A DNA stretch of 64,000 nucleotides, taken from contig NZ_JAIMID010000001.1 of NCBI RefSeq assembly GCF_019966535.1, positions 372,001-436,000 on the forward strand, read 5' to 3'. Source of the DNA: Mesobacterium pallidum (GTDB lineage Bacteria > Pseudomonadota > Alphaproteobacteria > Rhodobacterales > Rhodobacteraceae). Numbering within the stretch: position 1 is the first letter of the stretch; each line of letters begins with the position of its first letter. The position numbers and the translations under genes are program-made. The notes under the pieces were generated by a model. That model saw only the letters and a program-made list of their open reading frames with translations. It ran no database searches and was not told where the DNA came from. Shown piece after piece: positions 17,025-27,141 of this stretch.

Positions 17025-18371
17025 TCATTCGATCTTGGACAGCTCGTCGTTCATCTCGGCCACGGCGGCGGCCGCGTCGATCTCGCCGTCGATGTACTGG
17101 CGCACCACGCGGTTGATGACCTGGCTGTTGATCATCTTGGAGGCCAGCGCCAGCTGCCCTTCCTCGACGCCCCAGCGCTGGGCCACGTCCAGCCCGCCGA
17201 CGATCTCGTCGATCATCGAGGCCTCGTAAAGGTCACCCAGCGGCGCCTTGCGGTCCACGCCCACGGGCAGGGTGGCCCAAAGGTCCTTGAACTTGTTGGG
17301 CTCGTCCATGGTGCCGGCCCGCACGGGGAACTTGCCCTCGGGCGCGATCGACAGCGTCTGGCCGTAGCCCTGGTCGACCGAGAACTTGACGAATTCCATC
17401 GCCGCATCCGTGTCCGCATCGTTGGTGATGCCGAAATAGCGGATGTCGCCCCAGGCCGCGCCATCGGGGTTCGACGGGCCGCTGAAGGTCGTCACGACGC
17501 CGGTCTTGCTGGCCAGCTCGGCCGAGGTCGGATCGTCGGTGATCGTCGGCGGGGCGCTGTCGCGCAGGCCGGCCAGCTCGTCAAGGATGAAGGGCGACCA
17601 GATGATCATCGCCGCGTTGCCCGAGAAATAAAGCGAGCGCGACTGGTCCCAGTAAAGATCGCCCGGAGGGGACGCCTCGGCGATGGCCTTGTAGAATTCC
17701 AGGACCTCGATGGTCTTGGCCTCGTCCAGCGGGGCAAAGCCGTCCGGGCCGACCGGGGTCACGCCGTTGGCGAGGAAGACATGCTCCAGCACCTGGGACA
17801 TGAAGTTTTCGTCCACCTTGGTGGCGGCGACGAAACCGTACATCTCGGGCGGGTTGTGCAGCGCTTCGAGCGCGGCCTCGACCGCGGCATAGGAGGTCGG
17901 CGCCTCGAGGCCCGCCTCGTCGAACAGGTCCTTGCGGTAGACGATCATCTGCGTCCAGCCGTCCACGGGGACGGACGCCGTCTCGCCCTCGTAGGCGGCC
18001 ATGGCCAGTGCGCCGGGGGCAAAGGTGTCGACCCCCAGGTCCTCGATCACTTCGCTTGCCGCCTCGGTGTCGAGGATGCCGGCCTCGGCCCAGGGCAGGG
18101 CGTACTGAAGCGTATGGTAAATCACGTCCGGCAGGTCGCCGGCGGCAAAGGCGGCCGTCGCGCGGGTGCCCAGGTCGCTTTCCGTGACCGGGATCACTTC
18201 GACCTCGGTGCCGGTGGCGGCCTCGAATTCCTCGGCCATGGCCTGCTGCTTGGCCAGCCGGTCGGGCTGTTCCTCGGTTGTCCAGAACCGGATCGTGTCG
18301 GCCTGCGCGCCAAGCGCGCTCAGCGCCAGGGCCAGCGCGCTTGCACCGAGTAGTTTCGACTGAATGGTCAT
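17025..18371 (-). CDS. Extracellular solute-binding protein (family 1)
   Basis: A 448-residue periplasmic sugar-binding protein. The signal peptide is MTIQSKLLGASALALALSAL with cleavage near GAQA-DTIRF. The mature part begins IRFWTTEEQPDR and carries the family 1 pattern AFAAGDLPDVIYH and SLYFSGNAAMIIWSP. It delivers substrate to the permeases at 14402-16961. Its ATG overlaps the lacI-type stop codon by four bases, which makes regulator and transporter one transcript. Confidence 0.93.
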   Translation of the reverse strand: MTIQSKLLGASALALALSALGAQADTIRFWTTEEQPDRLAKQQAMAEEFEAATGTEVEVIPVTESDLGTRATAAFAAGDLPDVIYHTLQYALPWAEAGILDTEAASEVIEDLGVDTFAPGALAMAAYEGETASVPVDGWTQMIVYRKDLFDEAGLEAPTSYAAVEAALEALHNPPEMYGFVAATKVDENFMSQVLEHVFLANGVTPVGPDGFAPLDEAKTIEVLEFYKAIAEASPPGDLYWDQSRSLYFSGNAAMIIWSPFILDELAGLRDSAPPTITDDPTSAELASKTGVVTTFSGPSNPDGAAWGDIRYFGITNDADTDAAMEFVKFSVDQGYGQTLSIAPEGKFPVRAGTMDEPNKFKDLWATLPVGVDRKAPLGDLYEASMIDEIVGGLDVAQRWGVEEGQLALASKMINSQVINRVVRQYIDGEIDAAAAVAEMNDELSKIE

Positions 18372-19495
18372 CTTTCCCTCCCAGGGTTGGAGACGTGGTT
18401 GGAATGGGCGACCCGGGCGGCCAATTCCGCCGGGGTCAGGGTCGGGGCCCCGTGCGATCCGCCGGGGCGGAAGGTCGCCGGGTCCAGGTCCCGCAGATCC
18501 GCCGGGTCTTCGCCCGCGATGGATCGGATCAGCAGGTCGGTCAGGCGCGCGCCCGCACGGGCGGCGTCGACGTGAAAGGTCGAAAGGGGCGGGTCCAGCA
18601 CGGCGCCTTCGGGCAGGCCGTCGTAGCCGATCACCGACAGGTCGGTGCCGATGGACAGGCCGGCCGCCCGCGCCGCGTCGTAGACGCCCACGGCGGCCGC
18701 GTCGGTGGCGCAGAGGATTGCGGTCGGCGGCAGGTCGCGTCCCAGCAGGGCGCGCGCGGCAGCGGCGCCTTGCGCGCGGTCGCAGGCCGGGTCCGAAACC
18801 GGGGCCGTGTCGAGGTGCGCCGCGCGCATCCCGGCCGCGAACCCCTCGCGCCGCAACCGGTCGTACATGGTTCCGGTCGCACCGGGGACAAAGCCGATGA
18901 CCCTGTGGCCCAGGCCGGCCAGCAACGCCACCGCCTCGGCCATCGCCGCGCCGCTGTCGACGTCGTACCAGGCGCAGCCGGTGTCGTCGGCCGTCCGTCC
19001 GTAAAGCACGAAGGGCAACCCTTCGGCCCGCAGGTAGTCGATGCGGGCGTCGTGTTCATAGGTGCGTGGCAGGATGAACCCGTCGGCCTTGTGCGCGTCG
19101 GCCAGGTGCCCGAGCTGGTGCAGCGTGTCCGCGTCCGAGGTCGAGGTGGCGATGGTCACCGTCCAGTCCGCGGCCGACGCCGCCTGCGAGATCCCCGACA
19201 ACAGGTCGGCGAGGAAAGGCCGCTGGCCGTCATGGTCCGACAGCTGGATCACCAGACCCAGCGCCCGCACCTGCCCGGTCCGGATCGCGCGCGCATGGGA
19301 CAGAGCGCGGTAGCCCATCGCCTCTGCCGCCGCCCGCACCCGCTCGCGCGTGGCCTCCGAGATGTCGGGATAATCGTTGAGCGCGCGACTCACCAAACCC
19401 TTGGTCACACCGAGTTCGTTGGCCACGTCCGCAATCGTCACCCGGCGTTTGCGCGGGCGTGTCGGCGGCCGATGGGCAGTGGTCTTCGTTGGCAT
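18368..19495 (-). CDS. LacI-family transcriptional regulator
   Basis: A 375-residue repressor. The HTH is VTIADVANELGVTKGLVSRA followed by the hinge helix AMGYRALSHARAIRTG. The periplasmic-binding-like effector domain shows GLVIQLSDHDGQRPF, LGHRVIGFVPG and SVIGYDGLPEG. It is the first gene of the solute-uptake operon, and a perfect LacI-type palindrome lies 31 bases in front of its start codon, so autoregulation with the transport genes is likely. The effector is probably the imported sugar or glycoside. Confidence 0.92.
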   Translation of the reverse strand: MPTKTTAHRPPTRPRKRRVTIADVANELGVTKGLVSRALNDYPDISEATRERVRAAAEAMGYRALSHARAIRTGQVRALGLVIQLSDHDGQRPFLADLLSGISQAASAADWTVTIATSTSDADTLHQLGHLADAHKADGFILPRTYEHDARIDYLRAEGLPFVLYGRTADDTGCAWYDVDSGAAMAEAVALLAGLGHRVIGFVPGATGTMYDRLRREGFAAGMRAAHLDTAPVSDPACDRAQGAAAARALLGRDLPPTAILCATDAAAVGVYDAARAAGLSIGTDLSVIGYDGLPEGAVLDPPLSTFHVDAARAGARLTDLLIRSIAGEDPADLRDLDPATFRPGGSHGAPTLTPAELAARVAHSNHVSNPGRER

Positions 19496-19525
19496 TTCTC
19501 GCTCCCTGTTACCAAGGATGAGCCT

Positions 19526-19541
19526 CCGAAACCGGTTTCGG
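19526..19541. promoter_or_regulatory. LacI-type operator palindrome
   Basis: CCGAAACCGGTTTCGG is a perfect 16-bp palindrome with central CG, the form used by many LacI/GalR proteins. It is 31 bases upstream of the regulator's ATG and in the gap before the metallophosphoesterase gene, so it could repress the whole uptake operon. Confidence 0.7.
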
Positions 19542-19569
19542 CAAGTGTTTTTTTACCCTTGGGTCAAAT

Positions 19570-20400
19570 TCACTGGGCCGCGCGGGTCGGCCCGACCGTT
19601 TCCGCCACCCTGTCCCAACCGCTCGGGGCGCGTTCGAACACGGCGGTTCCCGTGGCGCGGAAGGCGGGGGAGTTGGCGGTTTCCAGTGCGTTGGAATAGG
19701 TGGTGACGGCGATCCGCGACCCGTCGATGTCCAGAAGGTTGAAGGTGTTCGGCTCGCCGCGCAGCCGGGTCGACAGGCCGGTGCCCGCCTGCACGAACAA
19801 GAGCCCCGGCGCGGTCGAGAAGGGCTGCGCCCGCGCCTCGTGCAGGTGGCCCGACAGGACCACGTCGGTGCCGCACTCGGCCAGCGATTGCAGCGCGGCC
19901 CTGGCACCCTTCATCAGCCGTTTGTCGACCTCGGGACCATGCTCGAGCGGATGGTGCAGAACGGCGATCTGCACCTTGTCGGGCACCTCGTCGAAGACGC
20001 GGCAGACCCGAGCCGTCGTATGGCGCGACATGCGCCCGCGCTGCCAGGCAAAGCGGTTCACCGTGTTGACGCCGGCGACGATGATCCCGTCGCCCTCGTG
20101 CACGGGTTCCAGCTGGCGGTCGATGGCCCGCTTGTAGCGGTGGAAGGGCCGCAGGAACCGCAGGAAGAGGTTGTCGAGCGGCGTGTCGTGGTTGCCCGGC
20201 ACCGACAGCGTCGGCGCCGCGATCCGGTCAAGGAAGGCCCGCGCCCGCGCGAATTGCGACCGCCGCGCGCGCTGGGTGAAGTCGCCCGAGATGACCACGA
20301 GATCGGGGTCGAGCTCGGCTATGGTGTCCAGCAGCGGTGTCTCCAGCTCGGGATCGTCGCGGCCGTAGTGCAGGTCGGACAGGTGGATCAGTCGGGTCAT
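19570..20400 (-). CDS. Metallophosphoesterase (calcineurin-like)
   Basis: A 276-residue cytoplasmic phosphoesterase with all metal-binding blocks in order: HLSDLHYG (about 6-13), VISGDFTQ, VPGNHDTP, LHHPLEHG and LSGHLHEA. It resembles class III phosphodiesterases such as CpdA, but the substrate cannot be told. Its ATG overlaps the stop of the lipid-kinase gene by four bases, and this pair (lipid kinase then phosphoesterase) suggests a shared role in phospholipid or phosphoester turnover; that is inference. Confidence 0.85.
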   Translation of the reverse strand: MTRLIHLSDLHYGRDDPELETPLLDTIAELDPDLVVISGDFTQRARRSQFARARAFLDRIAAPTLSVPGNHDTPLDNLFLRFLRPFHRYKRAIDRQLEPVHEGDGIIVAGVNTVNRFAWQRGRMSRHTTARVCRVFDEVPDKVQIAVLHHPLEHGPEVDKRLMKGARAALQSLAECGTDVVLSGHLHEARAQPFSTAPGLLFVQAGTGLSTRLRGEPNTFNLLDIDGSRIAVTTYSNALETANSPAFRATGTAVFERAPSGWDRVAETVGPTRAAQ

Positions 20401-21362
20401 GGGGTTCTTGGATCGGCTTCGGGCAAAAGGATGGTTAGGCGCTTGTCGCCGCTCATCGCAAAGTCGAAGGGCGCGGCGGCGCGGCGCTTTTCGCCGTCAT
20501 AGGCCACGAGCGCGCGCTTGCGGGTCGTCTCGACCAGAAGCTTGCGGGCGGGCAGAAGGTCATAGTCGCGCCCCTGCCGCATCCGCCGGGTCACCAGCCG
20601 CCAGGTCAGCTTGAAGAGACCCCAGCGGCTGTCCGCCCGGCCGATCAGCACGGCCATCCGGTCGTCCGAGATCGCCTCGGCCCCAGCGAGGTTGAACCGT
20701 TCGAGCTGGTAGGCCGAGCGGGCGACGAAGACGAGTGGAGAGCGCACCTGGTGCACCGCGCCATCCACGTCGAGATGCAGCCGCATGGGCCGCTGGAACT
20801 GCCAGAAGGTCCGCACCACCGACCAATGCGCCATGATGCGGCGGCGGCCCCAGCGGGCGTAGATGCTCTCGCGTTCCTTCAGGATGGCCGGGTAGATGCC
20901 CAGCGAGGCGTTGTTGAGGAACACGTGCCCGCCGACGGTGCCGACCTCGATCTCGACCGGGGTGGCGGACTTGAGCGCGCGGGCCGCTTCCTCGGGATCT
21001 TCCGAGAGGCCAAGGCCGCGGGCGAAGTAGTTGAACGTGCCCAGCGGCAGGCAGCCCATCGGCACCCCGGTGCCCAGCAGCGCGTCGGCCACGGCCATGG
21101 CCGTGCCGTCCCCGCCCGCCGCGACGATGCAGCCGGCACCGCTGTCGATGGCCTTGGCGACGACCGCGCCCAAGTCCTCGCCGCCCTCGGCGTCCCAGGT
21201 CTCGAGCCGGGTGTCGTCACCCAGCACGGCGCAGGCGCGGTCCAGTGCGTCGCGGTCGCGGCTGTTGGTGCCTGACTTGCGGTTGGCGATCAGGACGAAC
21301 GGCCCGGACGGGGCCGTCGCCGGGGACACTTCGCCCGTGTCAAAGCTGGTTTCTGCGCGCAT
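20397..21362 (-). CDS. Diacylglycerol/sphingosine kinase-like lipid kinase
   Basis: About 321 residues from ATG 21362 (MRAETSFDTGEVS); an in-frame ATG at 21416 adds 18 residues without conservation. The DAGK catalytic domain has ANRKSGTNSRDRD, the nucleotide motif AAGGDGTAMAVAD and CLPLGTFNYFARGLGL. The C-terminal beta domain includes FLNNASLGIYP and AYDGEKRRAAAPFDF. It would phosphorylate a membrane diacylglycerol or related lipid. First gene of a two-gene operon. Confidence 0.85.
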   Translation of the reverse strand: MRAETSFDTGEVSPATAPSGPFVLIANRKSGTNSRDRDALDRACAVLGDDTRLETWDAEGGEDLGAVVAKAIDSGAGCIVAAGGDGTAMAVADALLGTGVPMGCLPLGTFNYFARGLGLSEDPEEAARALKSATPVEIEVGTVGGHVFLNNASLGIYPAILKERESIYARWGRRRIMAHWSVVRTFWQFQRPMRLHLDVDGAVHQVRSPLVFVARSAYQLERFNLAGAEAISDDRMAVLIGRADSRWGLFKLTWRLVTRRMRQGRDYDLLPARKLLVETTRKRALVAYDGEKRRAAAPFDFAMSGDKRLTILLPEADPRTP

Positions 21363-21550
21363 CTGTCCCTCTGGGCCCGGTCCATCCGGTCGGCGAGTCA
21401 ACGCGGGCGTGGCCAAAAGGTTGCATCCCGCGGCGGGCCGGCTGCCAAGCCGCTGTTACAAAACCGTTGTCGGGACGTCACGAAACCCCGGTAGCGCCGG
21501 GCGCGACACCCCCCGGACCCTCCGGGCGACAGGACAGGAAGGACAGCGCC

Positions 21551-23593
21551 ATGCAAGCGATCACCACCACCATTCTCGATACCCTCGAACTGGCCCAGGC
21601 CACCTTTGCCGACAGCGGCGCGGGCGAAGGCGGTTCGGAAGTCGTCTCGCATCACGACGGCAAGCTCTACGTGACAAACGGCGCGCTGGGCCGCATCGAT
21701 GTGTTCGACGCGGTCTCGGGCAACCTGCTGTCGACGCTGGACCTGTCGGGGATCGACGGCTTCGACGGGCTGAACTCGGTCTCGGCCTCGGCCGCCGGGG
21801 TGGCCGTCGCGGTCGAACGCGACATGGACCTTTACGCCAATGGCGTCGTGGCCTTCTTCGACCTGGACGGCAGCTATCGTGGCTTTGTTCGCGCCGGCAA
21901 CCTGCCGGACATGGTGACCTTTTCCAAGGACGGCACCCAGGTCTTCGTCGCCAACGAGGGCGAGCCGGGCGACACCGACCCGGCCGGCTCGATCACCGTG
22001 ATCGACGTGGCGACCATGACCGGCACCACCTACGGTTTCGAGGCCTTCGACGCCCAGCTGGACGCGCTGGTCGATGCGGGCGTGCGGATGTTCCCGGGCA
22101 AGCTGCCCTCGACCGACTGGGAGCCGGAGTACATCGCCGAGGCCGGTGGCAAGCTGTTCGTGACGCTGCAGGAGGCCAATTCGGTCGCCGTCTTCGACCT
22201 TGCCACCATGGCGTGGGAGAGCATCCTGCCGCTGGGCACGCAGGATCATTCGGTCGTGGCACTCGACGCCTCGGACCGCGACGACGCGATCAACATCCGC
22301 ACCTACGAGAACCTCGTCGGCCTGCGCATGCCCGATGCCATCGCCGCGGCCGAGATCGGCGGGCAGACCTATGTCCTGACCGCGAACGAAGGCGATGACC
22401 GCGGCGATTTCGACGAGGGCGGCGATGCGGCCCGCGTGGGCGACATCCTGGACGGCGACGTCGCGGGCCTTTCGATCGACGCCGGCGTGGACACGACCGG
22501 GCTCGAGCGGCTGACCGTGTCGATCATCGACGGCGACACGGATGGCGACGGCGACATCGACGTGCTGCACAGCTACGGATCGCGGTCCTTCACCATCTTC
22601 GACCTCTCGGGCAATGTCGTCTTCGACAGCGGCTCGGACTTCGAAGAGGTCATCGCGGCGACCCGCCCCGCCAATGCCTTCAACAACGACGGCTACCCCT
22701 CGGGCGATGCGGACGAAATCGACGAGAACCGGTCGGACAACAAGGGCCCCGAGCCCGAGGCCATCGCCGTGGGCGAGGTCGACGGCAAGATGCTGGCCTT
22801 CGTCGGGCTCGAGCGGGACGGCGGCGTGATGATCTACGACATCACAGAGCCGGGCGCGGCCAGCTTTGTCGACTACCTCGACAGCTCGGATTTCGGCCAC
22901 ATCTCGCCCGAGGTGGTGACCTTCATCGCCCCGGAAGACAGCGCCTCGGGCCTCGCGCAGATCGCGGTCAGCTACGAGATCTCGGGCACGACGGGGGTCT
23001 ACGACCTCGAATTCGGCAAGATGATCACCGGCACGGTGCTGGCCGACGAGATCGCGGGCTCGATCGGTGACGACGTGATCGACGGCGGCAACGGCGCGGA
23101 CATGATCGACGCCAATGGCGGCGACGACGTGGTCACCGCCGGGATGGGCGCGGACACCGTCCTGGGCGGGGCAGGCGACGATTTCCTCGGGCTGGGTTTC
23201 GGCCACGACCTCGGCGAGGGCGGCATGGGCGACGACGTGATTAAGGGGTTCATGGGCGCCGACACGCTGCATGGCGGCGCGGGCGACGATTTCATCGGCG
23301 GCGGGTTCGGCCATGACCTGATCGAGGGTGGCACCGGCGACGACGTGTTGACCGGGTATTACGGCCACGACACTTTCGTCTTCGTGGAAGGTGACGGCGA
23401 CGACATGATCCTAGATTTGATGATGCACGACCGGATCGACTTGTCTGCGACGGGCCTCGGGTTCGACGACATCACCGTCACCGCGCTGGGCGGCAAGGAC
23501 TACATGGTCGCATACGGCGCGATGGACGACAGCATCCACGTCACGCTGTCGGGGAACCTGGTGGAACTGACCGAGGACAGCTTCCTGTTCTGA
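21551..23593 (+). CDS. Choice-of-anchor I family protein with RTX calcium-binding repeats
   Basis: A 680-residue acidic protein without a Sec signal, starting MQAITTTILDTLELAQATF (ATG 21551 with AGGAAGGA upstream). Residues 1-490 form a beta-propeller-like domain (DGKLYVTNGALGRIDVFDA, VFVANEGEPGD, GPEPEAIAVGEVDGKML) of the choice-of-anchor I type, related to alkaline-phosphatase-like surface proteins. Residues about 505-620 hold RTX nonapeptides such as GGNGADMID, GGAGDDFLG and GGTGDDVLT. The end LVELTEDSFLF is a typical type I secretion signal. It is probably secreted in a calcium-dependent fold; no secretion genes are adjacent. Confidence 0.88.
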   Translation: MQAITTTILDTLELAQATFADSGAGEGGSEVVSHHDGKLYVTNGALGRIDVFDAVSGNLLSTLDLSGIDGFDGLNSVSASAAGVAVAVERDMDLYANGVVAFFDLDGSYRGFVRAGNLPDMVTFSKDGTQVFVANEGEPGDTDPAGSITVIDVATMTGTTYGFEAFDAQLDALVDAGVRMFPGKLPSTDWEPEYIAEAGGKLFVTLQEANSVAVFDLATMAWESILPLGTQDHSVVALDASDRDDAINIRTYENLVGLRMPDAIAAAEIGGQTYVLTANEGDDRGDFDEGGDAARVGDILDGDVAGLSIDAGVDTTGLERLTVSIIDGDTDGDGDIDVLHSYGSRSFTIFDLSGNVVFDSGSDFEEVIAATRPANAFNNDGYPSGDADEIDENRSDNKGPEPEAIAVGEVDGKMLAFVGLERDGGVMIYDITEPGAASFVDYLDSSDFGHISPEVVTFIAPEDSASGLAQIAVSYEISGTTGVYDLEFGKMITGTVLADEIAGSIGDDVIDGGNGADMIDANGGDDVVTAGMGADTVLGGAGDDFLGLGFGHDLGEGGMGDDVIKGFMGADTLHGGAGDDFIGGGFGHDLIEGGTGDDVLTGYYGHDTFVFVEGDGDDMILDLMMHDRIDLSATGLGFDDITVTALGGKDYMVAYGAMDDSIHVTLSGNLVELTEDSFLF

Positions 23594-23602
23594 CGTCGGA
23601 GG

Positions 23603-23680
23603 TGGGGGGCCAGCCCCCCAGACCCCCCGGAGTTTCATGGCAAGATGAAGGGGCTGGATCCGGGTGGGTCCGGCCCCTTT
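23603..23680. repeat. Intergenic repeat/bidirectional terminator between convergent genes
   Basis: TGGGGGGC-CA-GCCCCCCA (23603-23620) is the same palindrome as at 50379-50396 read on the other strand. It is followed by GGAGTTTCATGGCAAGATGA with AGGGGC (about 23630-23655), then a spacer and GCCCCTTTTCA (about 23674-23684), so a hairpin can form. It separates the RTX gene from livF, both of which end here. Confidence 0.6.
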
Positions 23681-24414
23681 TCAGGTGCCGAGGTGTGTTC
23701 CGGCCTTGGCGTGGTCGACGCCGAAATAGGCCTCGTCCAGCCGCTCGGGGTGGTCGATCAGCGTTTGGGCGCGGCCCGCGTAGCGCACCTTGCCGCCGCG
23801 CAGCACCACCGCCTGTTCACTGACGGCGAGGGCCATGTCGGTGAATTGTTCGATCAGCAGCACGCCGACGCCGCGCGCCTTGAGGTCGGTGACCACGCCC
23901 ATCAGCCGTTTCACGATCAGCGGGGCGAGGCCGAGGCTCATCTCGTCGATCAGCAGGAATTTCGGGCGGCACATCAGGGCGTGGCCGAGCGCCAGCATCT
24001 GTTGCTGCCCGCCGGACATGGTGCCGGCCAGCTGCGGCTTGCGCTCGGCCAGCTCGGGGAAGAGGGCGTAGACGTCGCTGAGGGCCGCGTCGAGGCCGCT
24101 GTCCAGCAGGGACCCCGCCGCGCGCAGGTTGTCGTCGACCGACAGACGCGTCAGCACGCGGTGGCCTTCGGGCACGGCGGCGATGCCGGCGCGGCGGATC
24201 ACGTCGGGGCCCTTGCCGGTCAGGTCGGTTTCGCCCAGCAGGACCTTGCCTGCCGTCACAGGCAACATCCCGGCCATGGCGAGCACCAGTTCCGACTTGC
24301 CCGCGCCGTTCGAGCCGAGCACGGCCGTGACGGTGCCCTGCGCCAGTTCCAGGTCGACGCCCGAGACCATGGTGCGGCCGCCCGAGGCGACCGAAAGGCC
24401 GGTGGTGCGCAGGA

Positions 24415-24418
<4 letters not shown>
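23681..24418 (-). CDS. livF: Branched-chain amino acid-type ABC transporter ATPase (LivF)
   Basis: A 245-residue ATPase starting MILRTTGLSVASGGRTM. Walker A GSNGAGKSE (Thr/Ser position is Ser), signature MSGGQQQMLALG, Walker B FLLIDEMSLGLAPL. It is the shorter, LivF-type subunit of a HAAT-family importer. Its start overlaps livG by four bases. HAAT importers also take up amides and aromatic acids, so substrate is open. Confidence 0.9.
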
Positions 24419-25121
<703 letters not shown>

Positions 25122-25125
<4 letters not shown>

Positions 25126-26099
25126 GTGGCGGCCTCCTTCTTGCGCAGGACCAGCCCACGCACTTGGCCGGCGATGCCGTCGGGGGCGGTGATGACCGCG
25201 TGCAGCAGTCCCGCGCCGAAGATGACGAAGCTGAGGTCCGCATCGACGCCCCAGTTGTTCAGAAGCGCGGGCAGGATGCGGTAGAGCGCGGCGGCGATGA
25301 CCACGCCGTACCAGTAGCGCGCGCCCCCCACGACGGCGAGGGCGAAGAGCAGGATACTTTCGCTGGCCTTGAAGGTGCCGTCATCGAGCAGCCCCAGCGA
25401 ACCAGCCAGCAGCCCGCCCGCGACCCCGGCCAGCAGACCGGCGATGCCGAAGGCCCAGGTCTTCATCAGGGTGACATTGACCCCGGCGGCCATGGCGGCG
25501 GCCTCGGACCGCCGGATCATCGCCCAGGCGCGGCCGGGGGCGGTGCGGCGGTGCGCCTCGATCAGCAGGAAGCCCAGGGTCACGACGGCGACGGTGTAGC
25601 GCAGGTAGCCCTCGGCCGATTGGGCGATCCAGGGGCGGCGGAACGCCTCGGCCGAGCCGGTCTTGACGCCCCAGAACCCTGCGCCCCCGTTCGGAAACTG
25701 GAAGGTGGCGAACATGATCTCGAGTCCCCCGGCGGCCATCAGCGTGACCAGCGCCAGGTAAAGCCCGCGCATCCGCAGCGCGGGCAGGGCCAAGAGCCAG
25801 CCGAAGCCCATGGTGACGAGGCCCGACAGGACCAGGTTCGCCTCGAACGGCAGGGGCAGGGCGTGGTTCAGCCGCAACATGACCCAGCCGCCGACGCCCA
25901 TCAGGCCCACCTGCGTCAGCGACACCATGCCAAGGCGGGCATACATGAAGGCGACCCCGGCCAGCGCCAGCACGAAACAACCGGTGGAGGTGAAGACCGA
26001 CAGCCACAGGTTGCCGGCGATCATGGGGATCACAAGGCCCGCGACGATGGCGAAAGCGATGCCAGCCCAGCCCGAGGGGGTGATGGTGAAAAGGCCCAT
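25122..26099 (-). CDS. livM: Branched-chain amino acid-type ABC transporter permease (LivM)
   Basis: A 325-residue inner-membrane permease with eight or more hydrophobic segments. The LivM pattern includes ARLGMVSLTQVGLMGVGGWV near the N-terminus and GRAWAMIRRSEAAAMAAGVN in the coupling region. The start ATG overlaps the livH stop as TGATG. Confidence 0.9.
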
Positions 26100-27055
26100 C
26101 AGTCGCGCCCTCCGAACGTCAGCCGCGTCCCGCGCTGCGACCAGAGCAGCACCAGCGCCGCAATGACGAAGGGCGCGATGGGGCGGGCACCCTTGAAGGT
26201 GGGCGAGAGGGTCAGCATCGCCTCGATCACGCCCATGGAAAGCCCGCCCAGCAGGACGAGGGCAAGGCTTTCCAGCCGGCCGCAGACGGCGGCGGCGACG
26301 GAAGGAATGACCATGAAGGTGATGACCGTGGCCTCGAGCCGGATGAGGTCGGCGAACATCAGCCCGGTGAAGCCTGCGATGACGCCTGCGATGCCCCAGG
26401 CGATGGTCTCGACCCGCAGGATCGGGATACCGATCAGCGCCGACAGGTCGCGGTCATTGGCGAGGCTGCGCATTTGCAGGCCGACCTTGGTCTTGGCGAG
26501 AAACAGCCAGATGCCGACGACCAGCGCGACCGAGGCGAGGAAGACGATCAGCCGCGTCACAGTGACCTTCAGCCCGAGGAACTCGAACCGCATCTTGTCG
26601 GTCGGCAGGGAGATCGAGCGCGGATCGTCGATCCAGAGCCAGCTGACGAGGCCGAGGATGATCAGCGCAAAACCCAGCGTCGCCACCGCCTTGACCACCG
26701 TGTCACGCCAGGCAAGGTGCGGCGCGATCAGCCGCCCGTAGGCCAGCGTGATCACCGTCGCCACGGCGATGCAGGCCAGCCAGGCCAACGGCGGCCAGGT
26801 GCCCCACTCGACCAGTTGCCAGGCGGTCATGGCGCCTGCCGCCCCCGCGGCCCCGGCCGAAAGGTTCAGCACCCCTGTCGCGCGGTAGAGCACCACCATG
26901 CCGATCCCGCCAAGCGCGTAAAGCGAGCCGACGGCAAGCCCGGCGACAAAGAACCGCCCCGTCAACGATAATTTCATCCCCCAGCCGAGCCAGCCGAGGA
27001 TCAGCACCATCAGCCCGACGTAGAGGAGCCAATTCAGCGCGCGCGCCTGACCCAT
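26099..27055 (-). CDS. livH: Branched-chain amino acid-type ABC transporter permease (LivH)
   Basis: A 318-residue permease from ATG 27055 (MGQARALNWLLYVGL). Motifs GLAVGSLYALGGIGMVVLYR and GVLNLSAGAAGAAGAMTAW are LivH-like, and MRSLANDRDLSALIGIPILR is the coupling loop. The open frame continues upstream to 27310 without conservation. The gene follows the binding protein after 86 bases that contain a strong hairpin. Confidence 0.9.
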   Translation of the reverse strand: MGQARALNWLLYVGLMVLILGWLGWGMKLSLTGRFFVAGLAVGSLYALGGIGMVVLYRATGVLNLSAGAAGAAGAMTAWQLVEWGTWPPLAWLACIAVATVITLAYGRLIAPHLAWRDTVVKAVATLGFALIILGLVSWLWIDDPRSISLPTDKMRFEFLGLKVTVTRLIVFLASVALVVGIWLFLAKTKVGLQMRSLANDRDLSALIGIPILRVETIAWGIAGVIAGFTGLMFADLIRLEATVITFMVIPSVAAAVCGRLESLALVLLGGLSMGVIEAMLTLSPTFKGARPIAPFVIAALVLLWSQRGTRLTFGGRD

Positions 27056-27092
27056 CTGCCCTGTCCCCTTTTTTGGCCCCGAAAGGCCGGAC

Positions 27093-27121
27093 GCGGCGGC
27101 CGGATCCCCATCCGCCGCCGC
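27093..27121 (-). terminator. Hairpin between liv binding-protein and permease genes
   Basis: GCGGCGGCCGGAT and ATCCGCCGCCGC can pair with one bulged base around a CCCC loop, 20 bases after the binding-protein stop. On the transcribed strand no T-run follows. As in the 17.0-kb operon, it probably stabilises the binding-protein mRNA or attenuates read-through. Confidence 0.5.
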
Positions 27122-27141
27122 GCCGGTTCGCCCAGCCGTGC

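Noticed and set aside
21398..23368. Open frame of 656 codons opposite the RTX gene
   Set aside because: Complement of RTX repeats gives a His/Asp/Val-rich frame without start signals or domains.
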